The translations under genes and the position numbers were made by a program. This document shows, one piece after another, positions 25,891 to 34,897 of a DNA stretch of 64,000 bases. Source of the stretch: CAVQBC01 sp963848415. GTDB lineage: Bacteria > Actinomycetota > Thermoleophilia > Solirubrobacterales > Solirubrobacteraceae. The stretch covers positions 2,852,001-2,916,000 of the forward strand of contig CAWKDN010000001.1 of NCBI GenBank assembly GCA_963848415.1, in the 5' to 3' direction. Position 1 is the first letter of the stretch. Every line of letters starts with the position of its first letter. Under the pieces are notes generated by a model. The model was not told the DNA's origin and did not search any database. It worked only from the letters and a program-made list of their open reading frames with translations.

Positions 25891-26539
25891 GCGGCTCGCG
25901 GCTGGACTTCGCCGCCGCGATGTGGTCGGCCAGCCGCGAGGCCGCCGCGGCGGGCTCCTCCGGGCCATCGGGGGCGAGCGCCGTCTTCACCCAGCCGGGA
26001 TCGAACGCGAACACCGCCACGCCCTTGCCGCCGACCTCCTGGCGCAGCGTCTGGGTGACCGACTCGAGCGCCGCCTTGGAGGCCGCGTAGGCGCCCATCC
26101 CCTTGCGCCCGCCGGAGATCTTGGGCGCCACGACGTTGGCGATCACGCCCTCGCCGCGCTCGGCCATCGGACCGGCCAGCGCGCCGGCGAGCGCGAAGGG
26201 GGAGAGGGCGTTGACCTGGAAGGCCCGGTCGAGGTCTTCGAGGCCGACGTCGGCGACGGCGCCGTCGATCCGCACGCCGGCGTTGTTGACCAGCACGTCG
26301 ACGCGGCCGTGGGCCTCGAGCACGGCCTCGGCGAGCGCCAGCGCCTCGGCCGGGTCGGAGAGGTCGGCGACGTGCGCGGTGCCACCGTCCCCGCCGCCGG
26401 CCAGCAGCTCTTCGAGCGGCGGCTCGCGCCGGGCGGCGAGCGCCAGCACGGCCCCGCGCCGCCCCAGCCCCGCGGCGAGCGCGTGGCCGATGCCGCTCGA
26501 CGCGCCGGTGATCAGGCAGACCTTGCCGCTGACGTCCAC
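25883..26539 (-). CDS. SDR family oxidoreductase
   Basis: Short-chain dehydrogenase of 218 residues, NAD(P)-dependent, substrate unknown. Motifs: GASSGIGHALA near residue 12, NNAGVRIDG near 87 and the catalytic YAASK near 150. The start is GTG 26539. It lies 31 bases downstream of pgi on the same strand, so it may belong to the zwf-pgi operon. The sequence between the Rossmann loop and the NNAG motif is shorter than average, which is within normal SDR variation. Confidence 0.9.
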   Translation of the reverse strand: MDVSGKVCLITGASSGIGHALAAGLGRRGAVLALAARREPPLEELLAGGGDGGTAHVADLSDPAEALALAEAVLEAHGRVDVLVNNAGVRIDGAVADVGLEDLDRAFQVNALSPFALAGALAGPMAERGEGVIANVVAPKISGGRKGMGAYAASKAALESVTQTLRQEVGGKGVAVFAFDPGWVKTALAPDGPEEPAAAASRLADHIAAAKSSREPLS

Positions 26540-26570
26540 CCCGGGACTACGGCGCGGCGCTGCGCCGCGA

Positions 26571-28208
26571 TCAGCCCTTGCTCGCCCGGTAGCGCCGGAT
26601 CAGCGCGTTGGTCGAGGAGTCGTGGCCCAGCTCGGGCTCCTCGGCCGCCTCGAGCTCCGGGACGATCACCCCGGCCAGCACCTTGCCCAGCTCGACGCCC
26701 CACTGGTCGAAGGAGTCGATCCCCCAGATGACGCCCTGGACGAAGACGCTGTGCTCGTAGAGCGCGACCAGCGCGCCGAGCGTCGCGGGATCCAGCTCGT
26801 CGGCCAGGTAGACGGTCGAGGGCCGGTTGCCGGGGAAGACCTTGTGCGGGACCACCGCGGCGGGCGTCCCCTCGGCCTCGACCTGCTCCTGGCTCTTGCC
26901 GAAGGCGAGCGCCTCGGCCTGGGCGAAGACGTTGGCCATCAGCAGGTCGTGGTGGTTGCCGAGCGGGTTGATCGCCTTCGCGAAGCCGATGAACTCGCAC
27001 GGGACCAGCCGCGTGCCCTGGTGGATGAGCTGGTAGAAGGCGTGCTGGCCGTTGGTGCCCGGCTCGCCCCATACGACCTGGCCGGTCTGCCAGTCGACCG
27101 GGCGCCCCTCGAGGTCCACCCGCTTGCCGTTGCTCTCCATCTCGAGTTGCTGCAGGTAGGCGCTGAAGCGGCTGAGGTAGTTGTCGTAGGGCAGCACCGC
27201 GACCGACTCGGCGTCCAGGAAGTTCGAGTTCCACACGCGCACGAGGCCCATGAGCACCGGCAGGTTGCGCTCCCACGGGGTGCTGCGGAAGTGCTCGTCC
27301 ATCGCGTGGTAGCCGCCGAGCAGCTCGCGGAAGCGCTCCGGCCCGAGCGCGATCATCACCGAGAGCCCGATCGCCGAGGGCAGCGAGTAGCGCCCGCCGA
27401 CCCAGTTCCAGAAGCCGAACATGTTCGCGGTGTCGATGCCGAACTCCTCGACGCCCTCGGCGTTCGTCGAGACGGCGACGAAGTGCTTGGCGACCGCCTC
27501 GTCGTCGCCGAGCGCCGCCAGCGCCCACTCGCGCGCGCTGCGGGCGTTGGCGAGCGTCTCGAGCGTCGTGAACGTCTTCGAGCAGACGATGAACAGCGTC
27601 TCGGCCGGATCGAGGTCGCGCGTGGCCTCGACGAGGTCGTTGGCGTCGACGTTTGAGACGAAGCGGAAGGTCAGATCGCGCTCGGTGTAGGCGCGCAGCG
27701 CCTCGTAGGCCATGACCGGGCCGAGGTCCGAGCCGCCGATGCCGATGTTCACGACCGCGCGGATCGGCTTGCCGGTGTGCCCCGTCCACTCGCCGGAGCG
27801 GATCTGCTCGGCGAACGCGGCCATCCGGTCGAGCACCTCGTGCACGGCGGGCACGACGTTCTCACCGTCGGTCTCGATGACCGCGTCGCGCGGCGCGCGC
27901 AGGGCGACGTGGAGCACAGCGCGGTCCTCGGTGACGTTGATGTGCTCGCCGGAGAACATCGCCTCGGTGCGCTCGCGCAGGCCACTCTGCTCGGCCAGCT
28001 CGAGCAGCAGCGCCACGGTCTCGTCGGTCAGGCGCTGCTTGGAGTAGTCCATGAAGATGCCGGCGCCCTCGGCCATCAGCCGCTCGCCACGGCCGGCGTC
28101 GGCCTCGAAGAGCTCGCGCAGCTGCGTGAGGCGCAGGTCGTCGGCGTGCTGGGCGAGCGCGGACCAGGCGGGGCGGCGGTCCAGGCGGGTGGCGGTCGGG
28201 GTGCTCAT
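26571..28208 (-). CDS. pgi: Glucose-6-phosphate isomerase
   Basis: Interconverts glucose 6-phosphate and fructose 6-phosphate in glycolysis and gluconeogenesis. The 545-residue product has the family signatures VNIGIGGSDLGPVM, VCSKTFTTLET, GGRYSLPSAIGL (with FWNWV upstream) and the C-terminal FDQWGVELGK motif and NALIRRYRASKG end. The start is ATG 28208, overlapping the zwf stop by 4 bases (ATGA). With zwf immediately upstream on the same strand it controls entry of glucose 6-phosphate into glycolysis or the pentose phosphate path. Confidence 0.97.
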   Translation of the reverse strand: MSTPTATRLDRRPAWSALAQHADDLRLTQLRELFEADAGRGERLMAEGAGIFMDYSKQRLTDETVALLLELAEQSGLRERTEAMFSGEHINVTEDRAVLHVALRAPRDAVIETDGENVVPAVHEVLDRMAAFAEQIRSGEWTGHTGKPIRAVVNIGIGGSDLGPVMAYEALRAYTERDLTFRFVSNVDANDLVEATRDLDPAETLFIVCSKTFTTLETLANARSAREWALAALGDDEAVAKHFVAVSTNAEGVEEFGIDTANMFGFWNWVGGRYSLPSAIGLSVMIALGPERFRELLGGYHAMDEHFRSTPWERNLPVLMGLVRVWNSNFLDAESVAVLPYDNYLSRFSAYLQQLEMESNGKRVDLEGRPVDWQTGQVVWGEPGTNGQHAFYQLIHQGTRLVPCEFIGFAKAINPLGNHHDLLMANVFAQAEALAFGKSQEQVEAEGTPAAVVPHKVFPGNRPSTVYLADELDPATLGALVALYEHSVFVQGVIWGIDSFDQWGVELGKVLAGVIVPELEAAEEPELGHDSSTNALIRRYRASKG

Positions 28209-29602
28209 GCGGGGATGCCTCCTGTGCTCGGCGCGGGGTCCGGGTCGTGCCAGTGGTCGCGGCTGAGCAGCCCGTCGGCCTCCGGCGGTCCCCAGGTGCC
28301 CGGGGCGTACGGGTGGACGGGCGCGGCGTCGCCGAGGACCGGGTCCACGATGCGCCACGCCTCCTCGACCGTGTCCTGGCGCGCGAACAGCGCGGGGTCG
28401 CCCTTGAGCGCGTCGCCGAGGAGCCGCTCGTAGGCGGGCATGTCGTCGCCCGTGTGGTCGTGGGCGCGCAGCTCGACGTCCTCGCCGACCATCGCCTCGC
28501 CCTCGCGCTTGACCCGCGCGGCCAGCGCGATGACGACGTCCGGGGCCAGCCGGAAGCGGAAGGCGTTGGGCCGGCCGCGATCGGGCTCGTCGAAGACGAC
28601 CTGCGGCGGGCTCTCGAGCTGGACGACGACCTCCAGCGCGGTCGTGGGCAGGCACTTCCCCGCCCGCAGGAAGATCGGCACACCCGCCCAGCGCCAGGAG
28701 TCGATCCACAGCCGCACGGCGGCGTAGGTCTCGACCGTCGAGTCGGGTGCCACGCCCTCGACGTCGCGGTAGCCGTCGAACTGGCCGCGCACCACGTCGG
28801 CCGGCGCGAGCGTTCGCACGGCGCGCAGCAGCCGCGCCTTCTCGTCGCGCACCGCCGCCAGGCCGGTGCCCGTCGGGGCGTCGCAGGTCAGCAGGGCGAG
28901 CACCTGGAGCAGGTGGTTCTGGACCACGTCGCGGATCGCGCCCGCCTCCTCGTAGAAGCGCCCGCGTCCCTTGACCCCGAAGTCCTCGGCCATCGTGATC
29001 TGGATGCCGCGCACGTGGTCGCGGCTCCAGAGCGGCTCGAGGAAGCCGTTGGCGAAGCGGAAGTAGGAGATGTTCTCGATCGGCTCCTTGCCCAGGAAGT
29101 GGTCGATGCGGAAGATGTCCTCCTCGCCGAAGACCGCGTGCAGGGTCCGGTTGAGCTCGCGCGCCGAGTGCAGGTCGCGGCCGAAGGGCTTCTCGACCAC
29201 CACGCGGGCGCCGTCCGCCGCGCCGGCCGCCTTGAGGCCCTCGGCGACCGTGCCGAACAGGCTGGGCGGGATCGCCAGGTAGTGCACCGGGTGCTTGGCG
29301 CCCACCAGCTCGGCCGCGAGGCGCTCGAACGTCGAGGGGTCCGCGTAGTCGCCGTCGACGTAGCGCAGGTGCTCGCACAGGCGCGCGAAGCCCTCCTCGT
29401 CGACCGGTCCGTGCTCGGCGATGCTCGCCCGGGCGCGCTCCTGCAGCTGCTCGATCGCCCAGCCGGACTTGGCGACGCCGATCACCGGCATGTCGAGCTT
29501 GCCGCGCCGGGTGAGGCGCAGCAGCGCCGGGAAGATCTGCTTGTAGGCGAGGTCGCCGGTCGCGCCGAAGAAGACGAAGGCGTCGGCGGGCTCGGCGGTC
29601 AT
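28205..29602 (-). CDS. zwf: Glucose-6-phosphate 1-dehydrogenase
   Basis: Oxidises glucose 6-phosphate to 6-phosphogluconolactone with NAD(P), feeding the pentose phosphate pathway. The 465-residue product shows the nucleotide-binding FFGATGDLAYKQIFPAL near the N-terminus, the substrate motif RIDHFLGKEP (His catalytic) and VQNHLLQVLALL. It is first of a zwf-pgi operon with a 4-base overlap. A minus-strand TAGCTT hexamer (29612-29617) ends 9 bases before the ATG, so the leader would be very short. Confidence 0.97.
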   Translation of the reverse strand: MTAEPADAFVFFGATGDLAYKQIFPALLRLTRRGKLDMPVIGVAKSGWAIEQLQERARASIAEHGPVDEEGFARLCEHLRYVDGDYADPSTFERLAAELVGAKHPVHYLAIPPSLFGTVAEGLKAAGAADGARVVVEKPFGRDLHSARELNRTLHAVFGEEDIFRIDHFLGKEPIENISYFRFANGFLEPLWSRDHVRGIQITMAEDFGVKGRGRFYEEAGAIRDVVQNHLLQVLALLTCDAPTGTGLAAVRDEKARLLRAVRTLAPADVVRGQFDGYRDVEGVAPDSTVETYAAVRLWIDSWRWAGVPIFLRAGKCLPTTALEVVVQLESPPQVVFDEPDRGRPNAFRFRLAPDVVIALAARVKREGEAMVGEDVELRAHDHTGDDMPAYERLLGDALKGDPALFARQDTVEEAWRIVDPVLGDAAPVHPYAPGTWGPPEADGLLSRDHWHDPDPAPSTGGIPA

Positions 29603-29611
29603 CGGAGCGTC

Positions 29612-29617
29612 AAGCTA
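29612..29617 (-). promoter_or_regulatory. Putative -10 element of zwf
   Basis: Reads TAGCTT on the minus strand, ending 9 bases before the zwf ATG; same geometry as the plus-strand cases. Confidence 0.35.
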
Positions 29618-29664
29618 GTCGGTCTCCGCGATACATGCGGCGCGCGCGGGGGTATGCCGCCGCC

Positions 29665-30990
29665 ATGGCCGCGAAGGTCCTGATCCTGGGCGGCGGCTTC
29701 GCCGGCTTCGAGGCCGCCCGCCGGCTGGAGCGTGCGCTCCCGCGGGGCGCCGCCGAGATCACGCTCGTCTCCGACGTCAACTTCATGCTCTACACCCCGC
29801 TGCTGCCCGGGGCGATCGGCGGGACGCTCGAGCCGCGCCACGTCGTCGTGCCCCTGCGCGAGGAGCTCGGCGACACCGCGCTGCTGCTCGGCCGCGTGAC
29901 CGGCGCCGACCCCGAGGCGCGGCGCGTGCACGTCGAGCCGGTCGACGGGACGCCCGTCGAGCTCGCCTACGACCAGCTCGTCGTGGCGCTCGGCGCAGCC
30001 TCGCGGGTGCTTCCGATCCCGGGGCTCGAGGAGCACGCGATCGGGCTCAAGACGCTCGCCGAGGCGATCGCGATCCGCAACCGCCTCATCCAGACGCTCG
30101 AGGCGGCCGAGGCCCAGCACGACGACGCCGAGCGCCGTGCGCTGCTCACCTACGTGGTGGTCGGGGCGGGCTACGCCGGCGTCGAGAGCCTCGCCGAGCT
30201 GCAGGACCTGGCGGTCGACGTCGCGCAGTACTACCCGCGCTCGCGGCTGCACGGGATGCGCTTCGTGCTCGTCGAGCAGCGCGACACGATCATGCCGGAG
30301 GTGGGTGAGTCGCTGGCGGCGTTCGCGACGGACGAGCTGCGGCGCCGGGGGATCGAGATCCGCACGGAGACGACGGTGGAGCGCGTGGCGGCCGGCGAGG
30401 TCGAGCTGTCCACCGGCGAGGTCGTCCCGACCCGCACGCTGGCGTGGACGGCCGGCGTCAAGCCCCATCCGGTCGTCGCCGAGCTCGGCCTGCCGCTCGA
30501 CGACGACGGCCGCCTGAGCACCGGCGCGACCTGCCAGGTGGAGGGCCACCCCGCCGTCTGGGCGATCGGCGACGCCGCCGGCATCCCGGACCCGGCGCGG
30601 CCGGGCGAGCCGTGCCCGCCGACCGCCCAGCACGCGATCCGCCAGGCGCGGGTGGCCGGCGACAACGTGGCGCGAGCGCTCGCTGGCGACGCGGCCCGCC
30701 GGCGCTTCTCCTACAAGACGCTCGGCCTGTTCGTCGACATGGGCCGCCGTCAGGCGGTCGCCAGCACGGCCGGGATCAAGTGGCGCGGCTTCCCCGCCTG
30801 GCTGCTCTCGCGCAGCTACCACCTCGCAGCCATGCCGGGCGGCAAGCGCCGCGTCCGCCTGCTGACCGACTGGACCGTCGGGTTGTTCTTCGACCGCGAC
30901 TCCTCGGAGCTGGGCCAGCTCGGCGACCCGCCCTTCCTCGCGCCGCTGGGGCTGGAGGAGCAGAGCGTCGGCGGCACCGGGCCCGGCTAG
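29665..30990 (+). CDS. NDH-2-like FAD-dependent NAD(P)H oxidoreductase
   Basis: Type II NADH dehydrogenase-like flavoprotein, 441 residues from the ATG at 29665. Two Rossmann motifs are visible: the FAD loop VLILGGGFAGFEAARRLE at the N-terminus and the NAD(P)H loop VVVGAGYAGVESLAEL near residue 170. The ATG motif before the second half reads TLAWTAGVKPHP, and the end of the FAD domain reads VWAIGDAAGIPDP. NDH-2 enzymes transfer electrons to quinone at the membrane without proton pumping. It is divergent from zwf, and its TAG stop shares CTAG with the convergent DUF192 gene. Confidence 0.85.
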   Translation: MAAKVLILGGGFAGFEAARRLERALPRGAAEITLVSDVNFMLYTPLLPGAIGGTLEPRHVVVPLREELGDTALLLGRVTGADPEARRVHVEPVDGTPVELAYDQLVVALGAASRVLPIPGLEEHAIGLKTLAEAIAIRNRLIQTLEAAEAQHDDAERRALLTYVVVGAGYAGVESLAELQDLAVDVAQYYPRSRLHGMRFVLVEQRDTIMPEVGESLAAFATDELRRRGIEIRTETTVERVAAGEVELSTGEVVPTRTLAWTAGVKPHPVVAELGLPLDDDGRLSTGATCQVEGHPAVWAIGDAAGIPDPARPGEPCPPTAQHAIRQARVAGDNVARALAGDAARRRFSYKTLGLFVDMGRRQAVASTAGIKWRGFPAWLLSRSYHLAAMPGGKRRVRLLTDWTVGLFFDRDSSELGQLGDPPFLAPLGLEEQSVGGTGPG

Positions 30991-31352
30991 ATCCCGGCGG
31001 CGAGGAAGGCGCCGGCCGCCCCGGCGCGGACCTCGATCACCGAGCGGGCCTTCACGCAGGTCCGCAGCCGCCGCGGCGCGACGGCGCGGTCGACCCGCAC
31101 GGGGGCGCCGCGGGCGTCCAGCCAGATGAGGTCCAGGGCGAAGCGCATCCCGAAGGTGTGCACGCTGCGACAACGCGGGATGTGCAGGGCATGGCCGGCC
31201 GGGAGGGCGTCGAGCCCGGCGAGGCCGCGTGTCCGGGCGACGCGGCCGTGCGCCTCGGCGACCCGCAGCCCTTCCGCCACTAGTCGCCCCGGCAGGGCGT
31301 CGAGCCGCGGGCACGGCTCCGTCGGATCGGCGGGGGTCGCTCGCGCGGACAC
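30987..31352 (-). CDS. DUF192 domain-containing protein
   Basis: Small uncharacterised protein, 121 residues from GTG 31352. The DUF192 core is visible as LHIPRCRSVHTFGMRFALDL (conserved CRSIHTxGMRFPID-like) followed by IWLDARGAPVRVD. No signal peptide is seen in this copy, whereas many DUF192 proteins have one. It is convergent with the NDH-2-like gene, sharing CTAG as stop codons, and diverges from the YqeY-like gene. Function is unknown. Confidence 0.85.
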   Translation of the reverse strand: MSARATPADPTEPCPRLDALPGRLVAEGLRVAEAHGRVARTRGLAGLDALPAGHALHIPRCRSVHTFGMRFALDLIWLDARGAPVRVDRAVAPRRLRTCVKARSVIEVRAGAAGAFLAAGI

Positions 31353-31388
31353 CGCCCGCCATCCTCCCAGCCCCGCCGCCCGTCGCCG

Positions 31389-31394
31389 TACACT
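31389..31394 (+). promoter_or_regulatory. Putative -10 element of the yqeY-like gene
   Basis: TACACT ends 9 bases before the GTG start, and could drive the yqeY-phoH-ybeY-era run. Confidence 0.4.
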
Positions 31395-31403
31395 CAGAGG
31401 CAG

Positions 31404-31832
31404 GTGCAGATCGCCGAGCGCATCAGGGCGGACGTCTCCACCGCCATGAAGGCGGGGGAGCGGGATCGCGTCGCGGCGCTGCGGCTGGTGCTCTCAGAGC
31501 TGCAGAGGGACGCCAAGGAGGGCAGCGGCGACGAGGTCGCGGTCCTGCGGCGCGAGCGCAAGCGCCGCCGGGAGGCCGAGGAGACCTTCCGCACGGCCGG
31601 GCGTGAGGAGCTGGCGGCGCAGGAGGCCGCCGAGGCGACGGCGATCGAGGCCTACCTGCCGGCCGAGCTGTCCGACGCCGAGCTCGACGCGCTCGTCCGC
31701 GAGGGCGTGGAGGCGACCGGCGCGCAGGGCCCGCGGGACATGGGCCGGGTGATCAAGCACGTGCTCGCCGCTGCGGACGGCCGCGCGGACGGGCGGACGG
31801 TATCGACCAAGGTGAAGGAAACCCTGACCTAG
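31404..31832 (+). CDS. GatB/YqeY domain-containing protein
   Basis: YqeY-family protein, 142 residues, related to the tRNA-binding tail domain of the GatB amidotransferase subunit. Motifs: DVSTAMKAGERDRVAALRLVLSE, YLPAELSDAELD and RDMGRVIKHVLAAADGRADG near the C-terminus, ending in VKETL. The GTG start lies 9 bases after a -10-like TACACT. It is directly followed by phoH with no gap (stop TAG, then ATG), and this yqeY-phoH-ybeY-era order is common in actinobacteria. Precise function is unknown; a role with tRNA is inferred from GatB. Confidence 0.9.
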   Translation: MQIAERIRADVSTAMKAGERDRVAALRLVLSELQRDAKEGSGDEVAVLRRERKRRREAEETFRTAGREELAAQEAAEATAIEAYLPAELSDAELDALVREGVEATGAQGPRDMGRVIKHVLAAADGRADGRTVSTKVKETLT

Positions 31833-32840
31833 ATGGCACGACGGCAACTGGAGCTCTCAAACGACGTGGCGGCCGAGCTGGCCGGCTCCCAGGACGCGAT
31901 CCTCAAGACGCTCGAGGAGCATCTCCCGACCGAGGTCTACCTGCGCGGCAACGTGCTCACGCTCGACGGCGACGCGGAAGCGGTGCAGGCGGCCGCGACG
32001 GTCGTGCGGGAGATCTCGGGGATGGTGGACCGCGGGCACGACATCGGCCCGGCGACGATCGAGTCGGTCGCGCGCCTGCTCGAGGAGCGCGAGTCGCCCG
32101 CCCAGGTGCTCGAGGACGTCGTCTGGCGCCACCGCAGCCTGCGCGTCGCGCCGCGCTCGGCCAACCAGAAGCGCTACGTCGACGCGATCCGCTCGAACAC
32201 GATCACCTTCGGCGTCGGCCCGGCCGGCACCGGCAAGACGTTCCTGGCGATGGCGATGGCCACCGCGGCGCTGGCCCGGCGCGAGGTCAACCGCATCATC
32301 CTCACCCGGCCGGCCGTCGAGGCCGGCGAGCGGCTGGGCTTCCTGCCGGGCGACCTGATGGCCAAGGTCGACCCCTACCTGCGCCCGCTGTTCGACGCCC
32401 TGCACGACATGATGGACCCCGAGCGCGTCTCCGCCCATCTCGAGAAGGGGGTGATCGAGGTCGCGCCGCTCGCGTTCATGCGCGGGCGCACGCTCAACGA
32501 CTCCTTCGTGATCCTCGACGAGGCCCAGAACTCCACCCCGGAGCAGATGAAGATGTTCCTCACCCGGCTGGGCTTCGGCTCGCGCATGGTGGTGACCGGC
32601 GACGTGACCCAGATCGACCTGCCGCGCGAGCAGTCCTCGGGGCTCGTGGTGGTGGGGGACATCCTCGCCGGCGTCGACGGAGTCGAGTTCGTGCGCTTCG
32701 GCGGCGAGGACGTGGTGCGCCACAAGCTCGTCCAGCGGATCGTCGAGGCCTACGCCGAGCACTCCGAGCGCGCCGCGCCCGAGTTGCGGCCCGCCGGGCG
32801 CTCCCAGCCCGGCGGCCCGGCGCGCCGCCGGACCTCCTGA
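31833..32840 (+). CDS. phoH: PhoH family ATPase
   Basis: P-loop ATPase of the PhoH family, proposed to act in RNA metabolism with YbeY. The 335-residue product has a KH-like N-terminal part (EVYLRGNVLTLDGDAEAVQA), Walker A GPAGTGKTFLAMA near residue 130, Walker B FVILDEAQN and VTGDVTQIDLP. The ATG directly follows the yqeY-like stop. ybeY begins 8 bases downstream. The PhoH-YbeY pairing is strongly conserved and YbeY is an endoribonuclease, which supports an RNA-processing role. Confidence 0.95.
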   Translation: MARRQLELSNDVAAELAGSQDAILKTLEEHLPTEVYLRGNVLTLDGDAEAVQAAATVVREISGMVDRGHDIGPATIESVARLLEERESPAQVLEDVVWRHRSLRVAPRSANQKRYVDAIRSNTITFGVGPAGTGKTFLAMAMATAALARREVNRIILTRPAVEAGERLGFLPGDLMAKVDPYLRPLFDALHDMMDPERVSAHLEKGVIEVAPLAFMRGRTLNDSFVILDEAQNSTPEQMKMFLTRLGFGSRMVVTGDVTQIDLPREQSSGLVVVGDILAGVDGVEFVRFGGEDVVRHKLVQRIVEAYAEHSERAAPELRPAGRSQPGGPARRRTS

Positions 32841-32848
32841 CTCCGCCG

Positions 32849-33250
32849 ATGCTCGAGGTCGAGGTCATCGGGGCGGCGCAGCCGGCCGGCGAGGTGGAGC
32901 GGCTGTGCGCGCTGGCGCTCGCGTCCGCCGGGATCGAGGACGGTCACCTGGCGGTGGAGTTCGTCGGCGAGGAGCGCATCGCCGAGCTCAACGCCGCCTA
33001 TCGCGGCACGGAGGGGCCGACCGACGTCCTGTCCTTCCCGGTCGACGCGGCCGACGGGGCGCCCGGGCCGCGCGAGCTCGGCGACGTGGTGATCTGCCCC
33101 AGCTGGACCTCAGACCTCACCGAGGCGGTCGTGCACGGCGTGCTGCACCTGACCGGCATGGACCACGAGACCGACGAGGGAGAGATGCTCGCGCTGCAGG
33201 CCGAGATCGTCAGCTGGACCCAGCCGCCATCCGGCGAGCCGGCGGCGTGA
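32849..33250 (+). CDS. ybeY: Endoribonuclease YbeY
   Basis: Metal-dependent endoribonuclease involved in 16S rRNA maturation and ribosome quality control. The 133-residue product carries the zinc motif HGVLHLTGMDHETD, with three histidines, near residue 95 and the upstream NAAYRGTEGPTDVLSFP block. The stop overlaps the GTG start of era (GTGA). The ybeY-era coupling is common and fits a joint role in 16S rRNA processing and small-subunit assembly. Confidence 0.96.
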   Translation: MLEVEVIGAAQPAGEVERLCALALASAGIEDGHLAVEFVGEERIAELNAAYRGTEGPTDVLSFPVDAADGAPGPRELGDVVICPSWTSDLTEAVVHGVLHLTGMDHETDEGEMLALQAEIVSWTQPPSGEPAA

Positions 33251-34170
33251 GCGTCGAGGACCCTGCCGCGGCGGTCCCGACCCGCTCGGGCTTCGTCGCG
33301 CTCGCCGGCCGTCCCAACGTCGGCAAGTCGACGCTCGTCAACGCCATGGTCGGCCACAAGGTCGCGATCGTCTCCGACAAGCCGCAGACCACCCGCCGGG
33401 CTATCCGCGGGGTGGCCAGCGACCCGTCCCGCCCGCCGGCGTGGCAGCTCGTGCTGACCGACCTGCCAGGCGTCCAGCGCCCGCGCGACGCGCTCACGCA
33501 GCGCATGCAGCGCCGCGTCGAGCAGGAGCTGGGCGAGGCCGACGCGGCGCTGGTCGTCGTCAACGCCGAGCAGGGCGTCGGCGGCGCGGGCGACCGCTTC
33601 ATCGCCGACGCGCTCAAGGGCGCCAAGACGCCGGTCGTGATCGCCGTCAACAAGCTCGACCGGATCGACCACCGCCGCACGGTCGCCGCGCTGCAGGCCG
33701 CCGACGACCTGGGGCTGGACGCCGAGGTCTACCCGATCTCCGCCCGCACCGGCCGCGGCGTCGACGACCTGCTCGCCCACCTCGCCGGGCTGCTCCCCGA
33801 GGGCCCGTTCTACTACCCGGCCGGCGAGGTCTCAGACCAGCCCGAGCACGTGCTGCTGGCCGAGCTCGTGCGCGAGCAGGTGCTCCAGCGCACACGGCAG
33901 GAGGTCCCGCACGCGGTCGAGGTCCAGGTCGAGGAGATCACCGAGCGCGACGGGCTGATCTCGGTGCGCGCGCTGCTGTGGGTCGAGACGGAGTCTCAGA
34001 AGGGGATCCTGATCGGCGCCAAGGGCCAGATGATCAAGGCGATCGGGACGGCCGCGCGGCGCGAGCTCGAGCTGGTGCTGGCCACCCGCGTGCACCTCGA
34101 CCTGTCCGTCCGCGTGCGCCGCTCCTGGCGGGCCGACGACGCCCTGCTCGACCGCCTCGGGATCACCTAG
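33247..34170 (+). CDS. era: GTPase Era
   Basis: Essential GTPase that binds 16S rRNA and helps to assemble the 30S subunit. The 307-residue product shows G1 GRPNVGKST, the PQTTRR switch region, G3 DLPGVQ, G4 NKLD and a C-terminal KH domain (LIGAKGQMIKAIGTAARREL). The usual Era G3 is DTPG; here it is DLPG. The GTG start overlaps the ybeY stop. It is the last gene of the run; a convergent regulator gene begins its stop 4 bases later. Confidence 0.96.
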   Translation: MSVEDPAAAVPTRSGFVALAGRPNVGKSTLVNAMVGHKVAIVSDKPQTTRRAIRGVASDPSRPPAWQLVLTDLPGVQRPRDALTQRMQRRVEQELGEADAALVVVNAEQGVGGAGDRFIADALKGAKTPVVIAVNKLDRIDHRRTVAALQAADDLGLDAEVYPISARTGRGVDDLLAHLAGLLPEGPFYYPAGEVSDQPEHVLLAELVREQVLQRTRQEVPHAVEVQVEEITERDGLISVRALLWVETESQKGILIGAKGQMIKAIGTAARRELELVLATRVHLDLSVRVRRSWRADDALLDRLGIT

Positions 34171-34174
34171 ATGC

Positions 34175-34897
34175 TCATCCGAGGCCGAGGCCGGCCTCGC
34201 GGGCGAGCAGGATCGCCTGCACGCGGTCGGTGACGGCCAGCTTCGTGCAGATGACTGACACGTTGTTGCGGATGGTCTTCGGGCTGAGGTAGAGCCGCCG
34301 CGCGATCTGGCCGGTGGGCTCGCCGGCGGCGAGCAGCTCGAGGATCTCGCGCTCGCGGTCGCTGAGCTCCGGGAACGGGAGCAGCGACGGCCCGCCCGGT
34401 GCCAGGAACGAGGCCAGCAGTGTCTCGGCGATGCCCGCGCCGATGATCGCCTCGCCGTGGCTCACGGCCCGCACGGCGCGCAGCAGGTCGCCCTCGCCGG
34501 CCCCGCACAGCGCCACGCCGCGGGCACCGGCGCGCAGCGCGGCCAGCGCGGCAGGCGCGTCGTCGCGCTCGAGCAGCACGAGCACGGCGCAGCCGGGCGC
34601 CGCGGCGCGGATGCGCCCGACGCACGCCAGCCCGGCGGCGAGGTCGCGGCCGGCCTCGACGACGGCGACCGCCGGCGCGCTCTGCGCGGCGGCCTGGGCG
34701 GCGTCGGCCGCGGAGCTGGCCTCGCCGGCCGGCTCGAGGCCGTGCGCCGAGGCCAAGAGCGCCCGCAGCCCGATCCGCGCGAGCGGGTCGCCGACCAGCA
34801 GCACGCCGGCGCTGCGGCGCGGGTAGCGCGGCGCCGCCGACGCCTGGAAGCGGGGGTGGCCGTGCGGGCGACGGCGCGCCCGGAGGAGCGGAGCCAT
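34175..34897 (-). CDS. LuxR-type response regulator with a degenerate receiver
   Basis: A 240-residue protein with a NarL-like layout. An Arg-rich N-terminus (residues 1-30) precedes a receiver-like domain (VLLVGDPLARIGLRALLAS to about residue 155), and a LuxR helix-turn-helix follows (LSDREREILELLAAGE, then IARRLYLSPKTIRNNVSVIC). In the receiver the usual phospho-Asp strand reads VAVVEAG, with Glu where Asp is expected; the first acidic pair is reduced to GDP; and the conserved Thr/Ser and Lys are missing. So it probably works without phosphorylation. The ATG overlaps the stop of the upstream SnoaL-like gene (TGATG). No partner kinase is nearby. Confidence 0.8.
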   Translation of the reverse strand: MAPLLRARRRPHGHPRFQASAAPRYPRRSAGVLLVGDPLARIGLRALLASAHGLEPAGEASSAADAAQAAAQSAPAVAVVEAGRDLAAGLACVGRIRAAAPGCAVLVLLERDDAPAALAALRAGARGVALCGAGEGDLLRAVRAVSHGEAIIGAGIAETLLASFLAPGGPSLLPFPELSDREREILELLAAGEPTGQIARRLYLSPKTIRNNVSVICTKLAVTDRVQAILLAREAGLGLG

